A DNA stretch of 36,744 nt from Tissierellia bacterium (GTDB lineage: Bacteria > Bacillota > Clostridia > Tissierellales > Tepidimicrobiaceae), in assembly GCA_012799055.1 (NCBI GenBank), contig JAAZMA010000184.1:1-36744 (forward strand), read 5' to 3'. Positions 25,626 through 33,413 of the stretch are shown here, in pieces. A program made the position numbers and the translations under genes. The notes beneath the pieces were generated by a model, which saw nothing but the letters and a program-made list of their open reading frames with translations, did not search any database and was not told where the DNA came from. Position 1 is the stretch's first letter. Every line of letters starts with the position of its first letter.

Positions 25626-26915
25626 GTGTCCCGAAAAGAAGGTAGAAAGAAAAAAGGAAATAAAAATTTGGGGCGAATTATTCTTATAATTTTCATATTT
25701 GGGTATATATTCTTTAGGGCTGTACCATCCTTATTTGCAATGGCATTTAAAGTGGTTTTACCAGAAAGCCTTATAGTAGAAGATAAAGCTGAGACTAAGG
25801 CAATTATTCTAAAGAAAGAAAACTTATATAAGGCAGAAGCGAATGGTTATTTAGAAATTATTAATCCTGAAGGGAATAGAGTATCTAAGGGCTCCGAAGT
25901 TTGTAAAATTCAATTAGTAGGGGAAGGTTCCAATGTTCAGCAAGAGCTTAAGGAATTAGAAGAGAAAATCCAAGCCTTAAAATTAGTTGAAAAAGAAAAA
26001 GATATTGTTAAAGGCGATGGTGAAAAATTAGAGAATAGTTTAGATAATTTAATATATGAAATACAGGAAAAAATAAATACAGGTAAATATAATGAGATAG
26101 AGATCCTAAAGGAGAAATTAGCATTACTCTATGGGAAACAACAAGATATATCAGGTGAAAATCATTTAATTAATACAAGCATAGAAAGTTTACAAAAGAA
26201 AAAAGAGGCCTTAAACAAACAATTAAATAATAATGCCCTTAATTATTATACCAATGAATCAGGTATTGTATCATATAAAATAGATGGGTATGAAGAAATT
26301 TTTTCTTTTCACAATAAAGATGAATATACTTATTCAGATTTTAAAATTGAAAGTACTAACTCCTATACTAGAGAAAATGGTGAAAATGTTAAAAGTGGTG
26401 AAGCTGTTTTTAAAATAATAGACAATTTTCAGTGGTATGCCATTTTAAAAATTGAAGATTTTAAGAAAATCAATGTATATGAAGAAGGAGATAATATTCT
26501 ATTAAGTAATGAAAAATTAAATGAAGAATTTAAAGGTAAAATTATTAAAATAAATAAAGATGGTAATAAAGGAACAATTTTATGCAAATTTAATACTGGT
26601 TTTCATAAAATTTATGATGAAAGGTTTGTAGATTTTGATATAATTAAATATAAATATAATGGGTATAAAATTCCCACTAAGTCCATAGTTGAAAAAGATG
26701 GTATAAAAGGAGTATATATAAAAGATATCTCTGGCATTGTTAAATTTAAGCCAGTGGAGATTATAAAAGAAGAGGACAAGTTTACCTATGTAAATAGTGG
26801 AGACAATAATTTTATAACAATAAAAGGAGAAAATAAGCCTGTTAAAACCATTACCACATTTGATGAAATATTGTTAAATACAAAAAATATTAAAGAAGGA
26901 ATGATTATCTATTAA
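25626..26915 (+). CDS. HlyD-like membrane-fusion family protein at the head of the division cluster
   Basis: The 429-residue protein has a basic N-terminal tail, one membrane helix (about 17-38), a half lipoyl-like beta segment (Y-K-A-E-A-N-G-Y-L-E-I-I-N-P-E-G-N-R-V-S-K-G-S-E-V, about 70-95), a long coiled coil (about 100-200), then the second half motif (N-E-S-G-I-V-S-Y-K-I-D-G, later E-N-G-E-N-V-K-S-G-E-A-V-F-K-I) and a beta-rich C-terminus. This is the HlyD/adaptor order. No ABC, RND or MFS transporter is near; instead it precedes yggS-sepF-yggT-ylmH-divIVA, where such proteins recur in Clostridia. Function unknown. GTG start after AAGGGGGAT. Confidence 0.75.
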   Translation: MSRKEGRKKKGNKNLGRIILIIFIFGYIFFRAVPSLFAMAFKVVLPESLIVEDKAETKAIILKKENLYKAEANGYLEIINPEGNRVSKGSEVCKIQLVGEGSNVQQELKELEEKIQALKLVEKEKDIVKGDGEKLENSLDNLIYEIQEKINTGKYNEIEILKEKLALLYGKQQDISGENHLINTSIESLQKKKEALNKQLNNNALNYYTNESGIVSYKIDGYEEIFSFHNKDEYTYSDFKIESTNSYTRENGENVKSGEAVFKIIDNFQWYAILKIEDFKKINVYEEGDNILLSNEKLNEEFKGKIIKINKDGNKGTILCKFNTGFHKIYDERFVDFDIIKYKYNGYKIPTKSIVEKDGIKGVYIKDISGIVKFKPVEIIKEEDKFTYVNSGDNNFITIKGENKPVKTITTFDEILLNTKNIKEGMIIY

Positions 26916-26934
26916 CATCAGGGAGGGAAACAAA

Positions 26935-27624
26935 ATTAGTATTTTAGATAATTTATCTATTATAGAAAAAAACATAGAAAAATCCTTGGAAAAATCAGGC
27001 AGAAAAGACGAAAAAATTGAAATAATTGGAGTAACTAAAACTGTTGATGTAGAGCAAATTAATGAAGCCATTTCCATAGGAATAAAAAATATTGGAGAAA
27101 ATAGAGTTCAAGAATTGACAAAAAAGTATGATATTATAGGTGACAAAGCAAATTATCACATGATTGGTCATTTACAATCTAATAAAGTAAAATATATTAT
27201 TGACAAAGTTGAATTAATTCATTCCTTAGATAGGATGTCTTTAGCAAAAGAATTAAACAAAAGGGCTAAGATGAATGATTTAATAATTAATACTTTAATC
27301 CAAGTCAATGTAGCTGAAGAAGAAAGTAAACATGGCTTAAAAGTTGATAATGTAATCCCTTTTATAGAGAAAATATCTAAATACCATAATATTAAAGTAA
27401 AAGGTTTAATGACTATTGCACCTTATGTTGAAAACCCAGAAGATATTAGATGGGTTTTTAGAGACTTGAGAGAATTAAGTAGTACTATTAAAGCTAAGGA
27501 TTACAAACATGTAGATATGGAAATACTATCAATGGGAATGACTAATGATTATACAATTGCCATTGAGGAAGGTGCCAATATGATTAGAATTGGTACTGGT
27601 TTATTTGGAAAAAGAAATTATTAG
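26935..27624 (+). CDS. YggS/YlmE-family pyridoxal-phosphate homeostasis protein
   Basis: YggS proteins are single-domain PLP-binding barrels that buffer vitamin B6. The cofactor lysine sits in I-I-G-V-T-K (Lys35 with the start used here), and the family blocks N-R-V-Q-E, H-M-I-G-H-L-Q-S-N-K and S-M-G-M-T-N-D-Y are present. No ATG, GTG or TTG occurs in frame before TTG 26986, which has no ribosome binding site and would cut off the first helix. An ATT at 26935 lies 7 nt after GGGAGGG (26921-26927) and restores M-S-I-L-D-N-L, the normal N-terminus, giving 229 residues, the usual length. I therefore annotate an ATT start; a sequencing error is the alternative. Confidence 0.88.
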   Translation: MSILDNLSIIEKNIEKSLEKSGRKDEKIEIIGVTKTVDVEQINEAISIGIKNIGENRVQELTKKYDIIGDKANYHMIGHLQSNKVKYIIDKVELIHSLDRMSLAKELNKRAKMNDLIINTLIQVNVAEEESKHGLKVDNVIPFIEKISKYHNIKVKGLMTIAPYVENPEDIRWVFRDLRELSSTIKAKDYKHVDMEILSMGMTNDYTIAIEEGANMIRIGTGLFGKRNY

Positions 27625-27634
27625 GAGGGATAAA

Positions 27635-28072
27635 ATGTCAGGATTTATGGATAAGTTAAAATATTTTATTGGAATTGATGATTTAGATTTGGATGATGAA
27701 TATGAATACTATGATGAATATGAATTAGAAGAATTACCTGCAAATACTAGAACAAAAAGGCTAAATAACAATGTAGTTAATATTCATACTGCTGGTAATA
27801 TGAAATTAGTAGTACATGAACCTTTAAGTTACGAAGATGCACCTAAAATTGTTGACGATTTAAAAATTCGTAAAACTGTTGTAGTAAATTTAGAACAATT
27901 AGAACCTAATATTAAAAGACAAATATTTGATTTTATTAATGGAGGATTATACTCTTTAGAAGGAAATATCCAAAAAGTAACTAAAGACATATTTATTCTT
28001 GCACCAAGTAATGTGGAAATAGATGGGAATATTAGAGATGAGCTTAAAAACAAAGGAGTTTTTAATTGGTAA
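27635..28072 (+). CDS. sepF: Cell division protein SepF
   Basis: SepF binds FtsZ polymers and the membrane and shapes the Z ring in Gram-positives. The 145 residues begin with the amphipathic membrane-targeting helix M-S-G-F-M-D-K-L-K-Y-F-I-G, then an acidic linker rich in Asp, Glu and Tyr, and the globular SepF domain (about 50-143) with V-V-N-L-E-Q-L and F-I-N-G-G-L-Y-S-L-E-G. I start at ATG 27635, directly after AGGAGG; an upstream in-frame extension would run back into yggS. The ribosome binding site overlaps the yggS stop. Confidence 0.95.
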   Translation: MSGFMDKLKYFIGIDDLDLDDEYEYYDEYELEELPANTRTKRLNNNVVNIHTAGNMKLVVHEPLSYEDAPKIVDDLKIRKTVVVNLEQLEPNIKRQIFDFINGGLYSLEGNIQKVTKDIFILAPSNVEIDGNIRDELKNKGVFNW

Positions 28073-28090
28073 AGGATATGAGGTATAAAA

Positions 28091-28357
28091 ATGATAACAT
28101 TATATAAGGCAATTGACTATTTTTTTTACATTATTGAAGTATTGATTTTTATTAGGATAATATTTTCTTTTTTGAGAATAGGACCATATCATCCAATAGG
28201 ACGAGTAATTTATGAATTAACAGAACCTATATTACATCCAGCAAGGGAATTAATTTACAAATTAGGAATTGATACTGGTATGTTTGATTTTTCGCCAGTG
28301 TTGGCCATTTTTGCGTTAAGACTAATTTCTAGTATTCTTAAATCTATTATTATTTAG
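28091..28357 (+). CDS. YggT-family membrane protein
   Basis: The 88-residue protein has two membrane helices (about 8-28 and 65-86) around the conserved loop I-L-H-P-A-R-E-L-I and the G-P-Y-H-P-I-G segment, the YggT/YlmG signature. YlmG relatives affect cell division and, in plastids, nucleoid organisation. It starts 18 nt after sepF with GAGGT, and its stop overlaps the region used by the ylmH ribosome binding site. Confidence 0.9.
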   Translation: MITLYKAIDYFFYIIEVLIFIRIIFSFLRIGPYHPIGRVIYELTEPILHPARELIYKLGIDTGMFDFSPVLAIFALRLISSILKSIII

Positions 28358-28368
28358 TGGTGATATTA

Positions 28369-29154
28369 GTGAAATTAAATAGGGAAAAATACATAGCAAA
28401 TATTCACGACAAAGAACAAATTAATAATATTAGAAGATTATTAGATAAAATTGAAATTGTTTTAAACAAACATATTGTTCAATATACAGATTTTTTAGAC
28501 CCATATGAAAGACGTGTTTCATTAACTATATTAAATCAAATTGACAATATAGCTTATAGTGAATTTGGAGGGCTTAAAAATTCTGAAAGAAAGATAATAG
28601 CTATATACCCCCATTATTATATATTAAGTCCAGAGGATATAGATTTAAATTTTTTGATGATTTATGATTATGTTAGCAATTTTACCCATAGGGATTTTTT
28701 AGGTAGTATCCTTGGCTTAGGAATAAATAGAGAGAAAATAGGGGATATTTTAATACATGGGAGTTATGCTCAAATAATTGTAAAAAAAGAAATATCAGAT
28801 TTTATATTAATTAGTCTTAAAAAAGTTGGAAGGGAAAATGTTAAAATAAAGGAAATTTCAGCAGATACGTTAATTCCCGTAGAAGTAAAATATAAAGAAA
28901 TAATTACTACAGTATCTTCCCTTAGACTTGATGGTATAATTTCCAGTGTATTAAACATATCTAGAAATGAAAGTCAAAAACTTATAGAACAAGGATTTGT
29001 TAAAGTGAACTGGGAAAAAATCACCAAGACCCATAAAGAAATAGAAGAGGGAGATATGGTTTCAGCAAGGGGATATGGAAGATTTGTCCTTTATTTAATA
29101 CTTGGAAAAACTAAAAAGGACAGATTAAGGATTAATATTAAACTACTAAAATAA
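28369..29154 (+). CDS. ylmH: YlmH-family S4-domain RNA-binding protein
   Basis: The 261-residue protein has an N-terminal domain with the family's H-Y-Y-I-L-S-P and D-F-L-G-S-I-L-G-L-G-I-N-R-E-K-I-G-D-I motifs, and a C-terminal S4 domain (about 175-235: L-R-L-D-G-I-I-S-S-V-L-N-I-S-R-N-E-S-Q-K). Bacillus YlmH binds ribosomal particles and acts in ribosome rescue alongside the Rqc pathway; a NFACT gene is also in this window. I use GTG 28369, close behind GGTGAT (28359-28364), rather than GTG 28357 which overlaps the yggT stop and has no upstream site. Confidence 0.9.
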   Translation: MKLNREKYIANIHDKEQINNIRRLLDKIEIVLNKHIVQYTDFLDPYERRVSLTILNQIDNIAYSEFGGLKNSERKIIAIYPHYYILSPEDIDLNFLMIYDYVSNFTHRDFLGSILGLGINREKIGDILIHGSYAQIIVKKEISDFILISLKKVGRENVKIKEISADTLIPVEVKYKEIITTVSSLRLDGIISSVLNISRNESQKLIEQGFVKVNWEKITKTHKEIEEGDMVSARGYGRFVLYLILGKTKKDRLRINIKLLK

Positions 29155-29168
29155 ATGGAGTGAACAAT

Positions 29169-29732
29169 GTGATTACACCTCTTGATATTCAAAATAAACA
29201 ATTTAAAAAGTCTTTTAGAGGGTATAAAGAGGCAGAAGTAGATTATTTTTTAGATGAAATTGTTGAAGATTATGAGAGATTATACAAAGAAAACATAGAG
29301 TTAAAAGATAAAATACTTGTGCTAAATGAACAAATAAAACATTATAATAATTTGGAAGAAACCTTAAAAGATACTCTTATTGTTGCTCAAAATACAGCTG
29401 ATGATGTTATTCTGACTGCTAAACAAAAGGCAGAAAACATAGTTGAAGATGCGGAGATTATGGCTAAGGAATTACTTATTGAGGCCAATGATAAGGTTAA
29501 AAATATTAAGGAGGAGTATGAATATCTTCAAAGGGAAATATTTATATTTAAAACGCGGTATAAATCCTTTTTAGAATCGCAAATTATTACTATAGATGAA
29601 TTCTATTCTCTAATTGAGGAAAGCTCTTTAGATAAAAGGGAAAAACAGGAAAGTGAAGAAAATCTAGAAACTGAAGATATTGTTGAAATAGATAAGGATT
29701 TTAAAGAAGGTATAGATGATTTAGGGGCTTAG
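29169..29732 (+). CDS. divIVA: Cell division initiation protein DivIVA
   Basis: DivIVA binds negatively curved membrane at division septa and poles. The 187-residue product begins M-I-T-P-L-D-I-Q-N-K-Q-F-K-K with the G-Y-K-E-A-E-V-D-Y-F-L-D-E-I membrane-binding and coiled-coil entry motif, and continues as coiled coil to about residue 150 with an acidic tail. GTG 29169 is used because GGAGTGA (29157-29163) sits five nt upstream and it gives the family N-terminus; GTG 29160 is part of that site. Last gene of the division operon; its stop codon lies in a terminator. Confidence 0.94.
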   Translation: MITPLDIQNKQFKKSFRGYKEAEVDYFLDEIVEDYERLYKENIELKDKILVLNEQIKHYNNLEETLKDTLIVAQNTADDVILTAKQKAENIVEDAEIMAKELLIEANDKVKNIKEEYEYLQREIFIFKTRYKSFLESQIITIDEFYSLIEESSLDKREKQESEENLETEDIVEIDKDFKEGIDDLGA

Positions 29733-29744
29733 CCCCTAATTTTA
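29721..29744 (+). terminator. Intrinsic terminator overlapping the divIVA stop codon
   Basis: TTAGGGGCT (29721-29729) pairs with AGCCCCTAA (29731-29739), 9 bp with a minimal loop, followed by TTTTAATT. The divIVA TAG is at 29730-29732, inside the hairpin. Confidence 0.8.
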
Positions 29745-29803
29745 ATTATTATGTAAATATTAAAAAAAGGGAGGAGATTATCCCAAATAATGGGAGTATA
29801 TTT

Positions 29804-30559
29804 ATGGAAAACAAAATTAAAATAGATGAAGATTTATATATTGGAGGAGAAGAATTTATATTCATTGCAGGTCCCTGTGCAGTTGAAAACCTAGAACAAA
29901 TAGATGAAATTGGAGCATTTTTATATAAGCTTGGAATTAAAATTCTTAGAGGTGGAGCATTTAAACCTAGAACAGATCCTAAGTCTTTTCAAGGATTGGG
30001 AATTGAAGGTATTGAAATATTAAAAAAAATTAAAGAAAAGTATAATTTTAAAATAATATCTGAAATAATGGATCCAAGAGATATTGAAATTTTCCATGAT
30101 TATATTGATATTTTTCAAATAGGCTCTAGAAATATGTACAATTATAGTCTATTAAAAGAAATGGGGAAAATAGATAAGCCTATATTACTAAAAAGAGGTA
30201 TGAGTGCCACTATAGAAGAGTGGATAAAAGCAGCTGAATATATAGAAATAGGTGGAAATAATAATATTATATTTTGTGAAAGAGGCATTAGAAGTTTTGA
30301 TAATTATACTAGAAATATGTTAGACTTAATGAGTGTTCCAATAATTAAAGAAAAAACCAATTATCCAATTATAGTTGATCCTAGTCATGGGACTGGAAGA
30401 AGGGAATTAATACTTCCAGCTACAAAAGCAGCCTTAGCTTTAGAAGCAGATGGCGTTATGATAGAGGTTCACCCAAATCCTGAGGAAGCCTTATCTGATG
30501 GGCAGCAGTCTTTAAACTTTAATGAGTTTAAAGAATTACTTTTAGAAATAAATAACTAA
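29804..30559 (+). CDS. aroF: 3-deoxy-7-phosphoheptulonate synthase, core-only type I-beta (AroF/AroA)
   Basis: The enzyme condenses phosphoenolpyruvate and erythrose 4-phosphate in the first shikimate step. The 251 residues form just the TIM-barrel: G-P-C-A-V-E (23-28, metal Cys25), R-G-G-A-F-K-P-R-T (49-57), K-R-G-M-S-A-T and D-P-S-H-G-T-G-R-R. The ferredoxin-like or ACT-like N-terminal regulatory domain (about 65-90 residues) of many bacterial AroF proteins is absent, so it may not be feedback-inhibited. Start ATG is 7 nt after GGGAG. No other shikimate gene adjoins; it is flanked by terminators and stands alone. Confidence 0.93.
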   Translation: MENKIKIDEDLYIGGEEFIFIAGPCAVENLEQIDEIGAFLYKLGIKILRGGAFKPRTDPKSFQGLGIEGIEILKKIKEKYNFKIISEIMDPRDIEIFHDYIDIFQIGSRNMYNYSLLKEMGKIDKPILLKRGMSATIEEWIKAAEYIEIGGNNNIIFCERGIRSFDNYTRNMLDLMSVPIIKEKTNYPIIVDPSHGTGRRELILPATKAALALEADGVMIEVHPNPEEALSDGQQSLNFNEFKELLLEINN

Positions 30560-30566
30560 AAATAGT

Positions 30567-30609
30567 AAAATCCTTTTACCTAATTAAATATAAGGTAAAA
30601 GGATTTTTT
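30567..30609 (+). terminator. Intrinsic terminator after aroF
   Basis: A perfect 15-bp stem (30567-30581 with 30593-30607), 11-nt AT-rich loop, ending in six Ts. Confidence 0.9.
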
Positions 30610-30724
30610 AGAAAAGTATTATCATAACTAATCTTATCATAATTGATAAAAATACATAGTATTATAATATCTTATATGGGTAAATTAAATTTAAATTACT
30701 ATCTATAAAATTTGGAGGGATAAA

Positions 30725-31345
30725 ATGGACAAAGAAAAAATAGATTTTTTTAAAGAAAAATTAATAGTGGAAAAAGAGAAAATTGTAAATTTACTTGAGA
30801 AAATGAAAAATCCTGATGAAGGGGGATTTATAAAAGAATATTCTATTGAATTATCTTCATATGATAATCATCCTGCTGATTTAGGAACTGAAATGTTTAT
30901 GATGGAACAAGACAAAGGTTTAATAAATAAATTAGAGGATACTTTATATGAAATAGAATCATCTACAAGGGATTTAATACTTGGGAAGTATGGAGTTTGT
31001 ACAAACTGTGGAAACAAAATAGATGAAGAAAGATTAAAATTAATTCCTTATTTAAAACTTTGTATTAATTGTTCTAAAGAAAAAATCCCCTTAGAAAAAA
31101 AGAGGAGTTTTAGACCTGAAGAAGAGGATGTTGTAGCAAGTCATAAAAAAAATATAAAAGAAGGAATTTTATTTGATAGAGAAGATAGCTATCAGGCAGT
31201 AGCAAGATATAATCAAATAGAGAAGGATCCTTCTTTTGGCACAGGTGATGATATTGGGGTATTCGATGAGGAAGAAATTGGGATAGTAGAAGATGTAGAA
31301 AAAATTTCACAAGACTATTTTAATAAAACTCAAAATAACAAATAG
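30725..31345 (+). CDS. TraR/DksA-type zinc-finger protein, YteA sporulation family
   Basis: The 206-residue product has an N-terminal charged helical region, the Y-D-N-H-P-A-D-L-G-T-E segment (46-56) typical of YteA/YocK-like proteins, and a C4 zinc finger with Cys92, Cys95, Cys113 and Cys116. The acidic C-terminus includes repeated E-E-D/E-E-E stretches. DksA relatives act at the RNA polymerase secondary channel; YteA-family members are sporulation-associated, with unclear function. Strong ribosome binding site (TTGGAGGG). Monocistronic, with a terminator overlapping the stop. Confidence 0.85.
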   Translation: MDKEKIDFFKEKLIVEKEKIVNLLEKMKNPDEGGFIKEYSIELSSYDNHPADLGTEMFMMEQDKGLINKLEDTLYEIESSTRDLILGKYGVCTNCGNKIDEERLKLIPYLKLCINCSKEKIPLEKKRSFRPEEEDVVASHKKNIKEGILFDREDSYQAVARYNQIEKDPSFGTGDDIGVFDEEEIGIVEDVEKISQDYFNKTQNNK

Positions 31346-31380
31346 GTGGCAAATAGAATTTTTAATTGCCACCTTTATTT
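31344..31380 (+). terminator. Intrinsic terminator after the YteA-family gene
   Basis: AGGTGGCAA (31344-31352) pairs with TTGCCACCT (31366-31374), 9 bp, followed by TTATTTTAAT. Confidence 0.8.
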
Positions 31381-31396
31381 TAATATAATTGCATTG

Positions 31397-31425
31397 TTGT
31401 AATATCTTCAGTTTTCATATAAAAT
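31397..31425 (+). promoter_or_regulatory. Candidate promoter of lspA-rluD-pyrR
   Basis: TTGTAA (31397-31402), 17-nt spacer, TAAAAT (31420-31425). Both hexamers are imperfect; the overlapping TTGTTG and TATAAA (18-nt spacer) is an alternative. Confidence 0.4.
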
Positions 31426-31458
31426 ACTAATATGATTGAATATAAGGGAGGAGATAAA

Positions 31459-31914
31459 TTGCATCTATTAATTGTATTGTTAATTGTAGCATTAGACCAA
31501 ATTAGTAAATATGCAGCTGTTAAGCATTTAAAGGCTGAAAAACCATATGTTTTAATAAAAAACTTCTTTCAATTAGAATATATTGAAAATTATGGTGCAG
31601 CCTTTGGTATACTGCAAAATAAAAGGATTTTTTTTATTTTAACTACTGCTATAGTTATTGTTGGTATAATTGTTATTTTTGTAAGGTATTCATCCCAATT
31701 TAATAAGACTATGAATATAGCTTTGTCTATGCTAATGGGAGGAACTATTGGTAATTTTATTGATAGAATTAGACTATCTTATGTAATAGATTTTATTAGT
31801 GTAAAAATTGGAAATAGCTATGATTTTCCCGTATTTAATATTGCAGATATGTTTATTGTAGTGGGAACTTTCTTAATTGTAATTATGGTGTCCTTTAATA
31901 GATATAGGATTTAG
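31459..31914 (+). CDS. lspA: Lipoprotein signal peptidase (LspA, signal peptidase II)
   Basis: LspA cleaves the signal peptide of diacylglyceryl-modified prolipoproteins. The 151-residue membrane protein has four helices, D-Q-I-S-K in the first, N-Y-G-A-A-F-G (44-50) and the catalytic aspartates Asp102 (G-N-F-I-D-R) and Asp130 (F-N-I-A-D-M). The start is TTG 31459, seven nt after GGGAGGAG; an in-frame ATG at 31432 has no ribosome binding site and would add nine polar residues. The order lspA-rluD-pyrR matches Bacillus and many Clostridia. Confidence 0.95.
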   Translation: MHLLIVLLIVALDQISKYAAVKHLKAEKPYVLIKNFFQLEYIENYGAAFGILQNKRIFFILTTAIVIVGIIVIFVRYSSQFNKTMNIALSMLMGGTIGNFIDRIRLSYVIDFISVKIGNSYDFPVFNIADMFIVVGTFLIVIMVSFNRYRI

Positions 31915-31923
31915 GAGGTAACA

Positions 31924-32841
31924 ATGGATTTAATAGAGTTTTATGTAGATAAAAATTATAATGAAAGATTAGATTATTTTTTATCTAAAAAATTAATAGA
32001 TGTATCTAGAACTTATATAAGTAAATTGATTAAGGATGGATTAATTACAGTTAATGGGGAAAAAACTAAACCAAGGTATTTAGCTAGAGAAGGAGATTTA
32101 ATAACTATTAAATTGCCAAAACCAAAAGAATTAGAAATAATTCCAGAAAATATACCTTTAGATATAATATTTGAGGATAGGGATATATTAGTTGTAAATA
32201 AACCTAAGGGTATGGTTACCCATCCTGCTCCAAGTAATACTACAAATACCTTAGTAAATGGTTTAATCTATTATAATAATAGTATATCTTCTGTTGGAGA
32301 TATTACAAGGCCTGGAATAGTCCATAGACTAGATAAGGACACGTCAGGAGTACTGGTAATTGCAAAAAACCAAAAGTCTTATGAAGTTTTAGTAGAACAA
32401 TTTAAAAGGCGAAAAGTAAAAAGAATGTATATAGCTTTAGTTTATGGCCAATTACAATTAAAGGAAGCTACTGTCAATGCTCCCATAGGCAGACATCCAA
32501 TAGATAGAAAGAAAATGGCTGTAGTATATGAAAACAGTAAGGATGCCATAACTATTTATAAAGTTTTAAGAGAATTTAGGGATTATAGTTTATTAGAACT
32601 ACATTTACAAACTGGAAGAACTCATCAAATTAGGGTACATATGGCTTATTTAAATCATCCAATAGTAGGAGATATGATATATTCCAAAAGGAAAAACGAA
32701 TTTAATATTACTAGTCAGCTACTTCATGCTAAAGCCATTGGCTTTTATCATCCTAGAAATGGAAAATATATGGAATTTGAATCTCAATTACCAGATGAGT
32801 TTTTAAATATTATTGAATTACTTGAAAAAAGAAATAGGTAG
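31924..32841 (+). CDS. RluA-family 23S rRNA pseudouridine synthase (RluD-like)
   Basis: The 305-residue protein has an N-terminal S4 domain (about 15-65) and a catalytic domain with the H-R-L-D-K-D-T-S-G motif (134-142, nucleophile Asp137) and T-G-R-T-H-Q-I-R-V-H. This architecture fits RluD/YlyB, which modifies helix 69 positions of 23S rRNA, though RluC-type specificity cannot be told apart by sequence alone. ATG follows AGGAGGTAAC. Next gene starts 9 nt after the stop. Confidence 0.92.
   Translation: MDLIEFYVDKNYNERLDYFLSKKLIDVSRTYISKLIKDGLITVNGEKTKPRYLAREGDLITIKLPKPKELEIIPENIPLDIIFEDRDILVVNKPKGMVTHPAPSNTTNTLVNGLIYYNNSISSVGDITRPGIVHRLDKDTSGVLVIAKNQKSYEVLVEQFKRRKVKRMYIALVYGQLQLKEATVNAPIGRHPIDRKKMAVVYENSKDAITIYKVLREFRDYSLLELHLQTGRTHQIRVHMAYLNHPIVGDMIYSKRKNEFNITSQLLHAKAIGFYHPRNGKYMEFESQLPDEFLNIIELLEKRNR

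Positions 32842-33392
<551 letters not shown>

Positions 33393-33413
<21 letters not shown>

Noticed and set aside
26986-26988. TTG at 26986 as the yggS start
   Set aside because: No Shine-Dalgarno upstream and it would remove the conserved first helix.
27590-27634. N-terminal extension of sepF
   Set aside because: It overlaps the end of yggS; ATG 27635 directly follows AGGAGG and starts with the known membrane helix.
30643-30668. TTGATA and TATAAT as a sigma-A promoter of the YteA-family gene
   Set aside because: The spacer is only 14 nt, too short for a normal promoter; the -10 alone may be real but I do not annotate it.
31432-31458. ATG at 31432 as the lspA start
   Set aside because: No ribosome binding site, and the GGGAGGAG at 31445-31452 points to TTG 31459.
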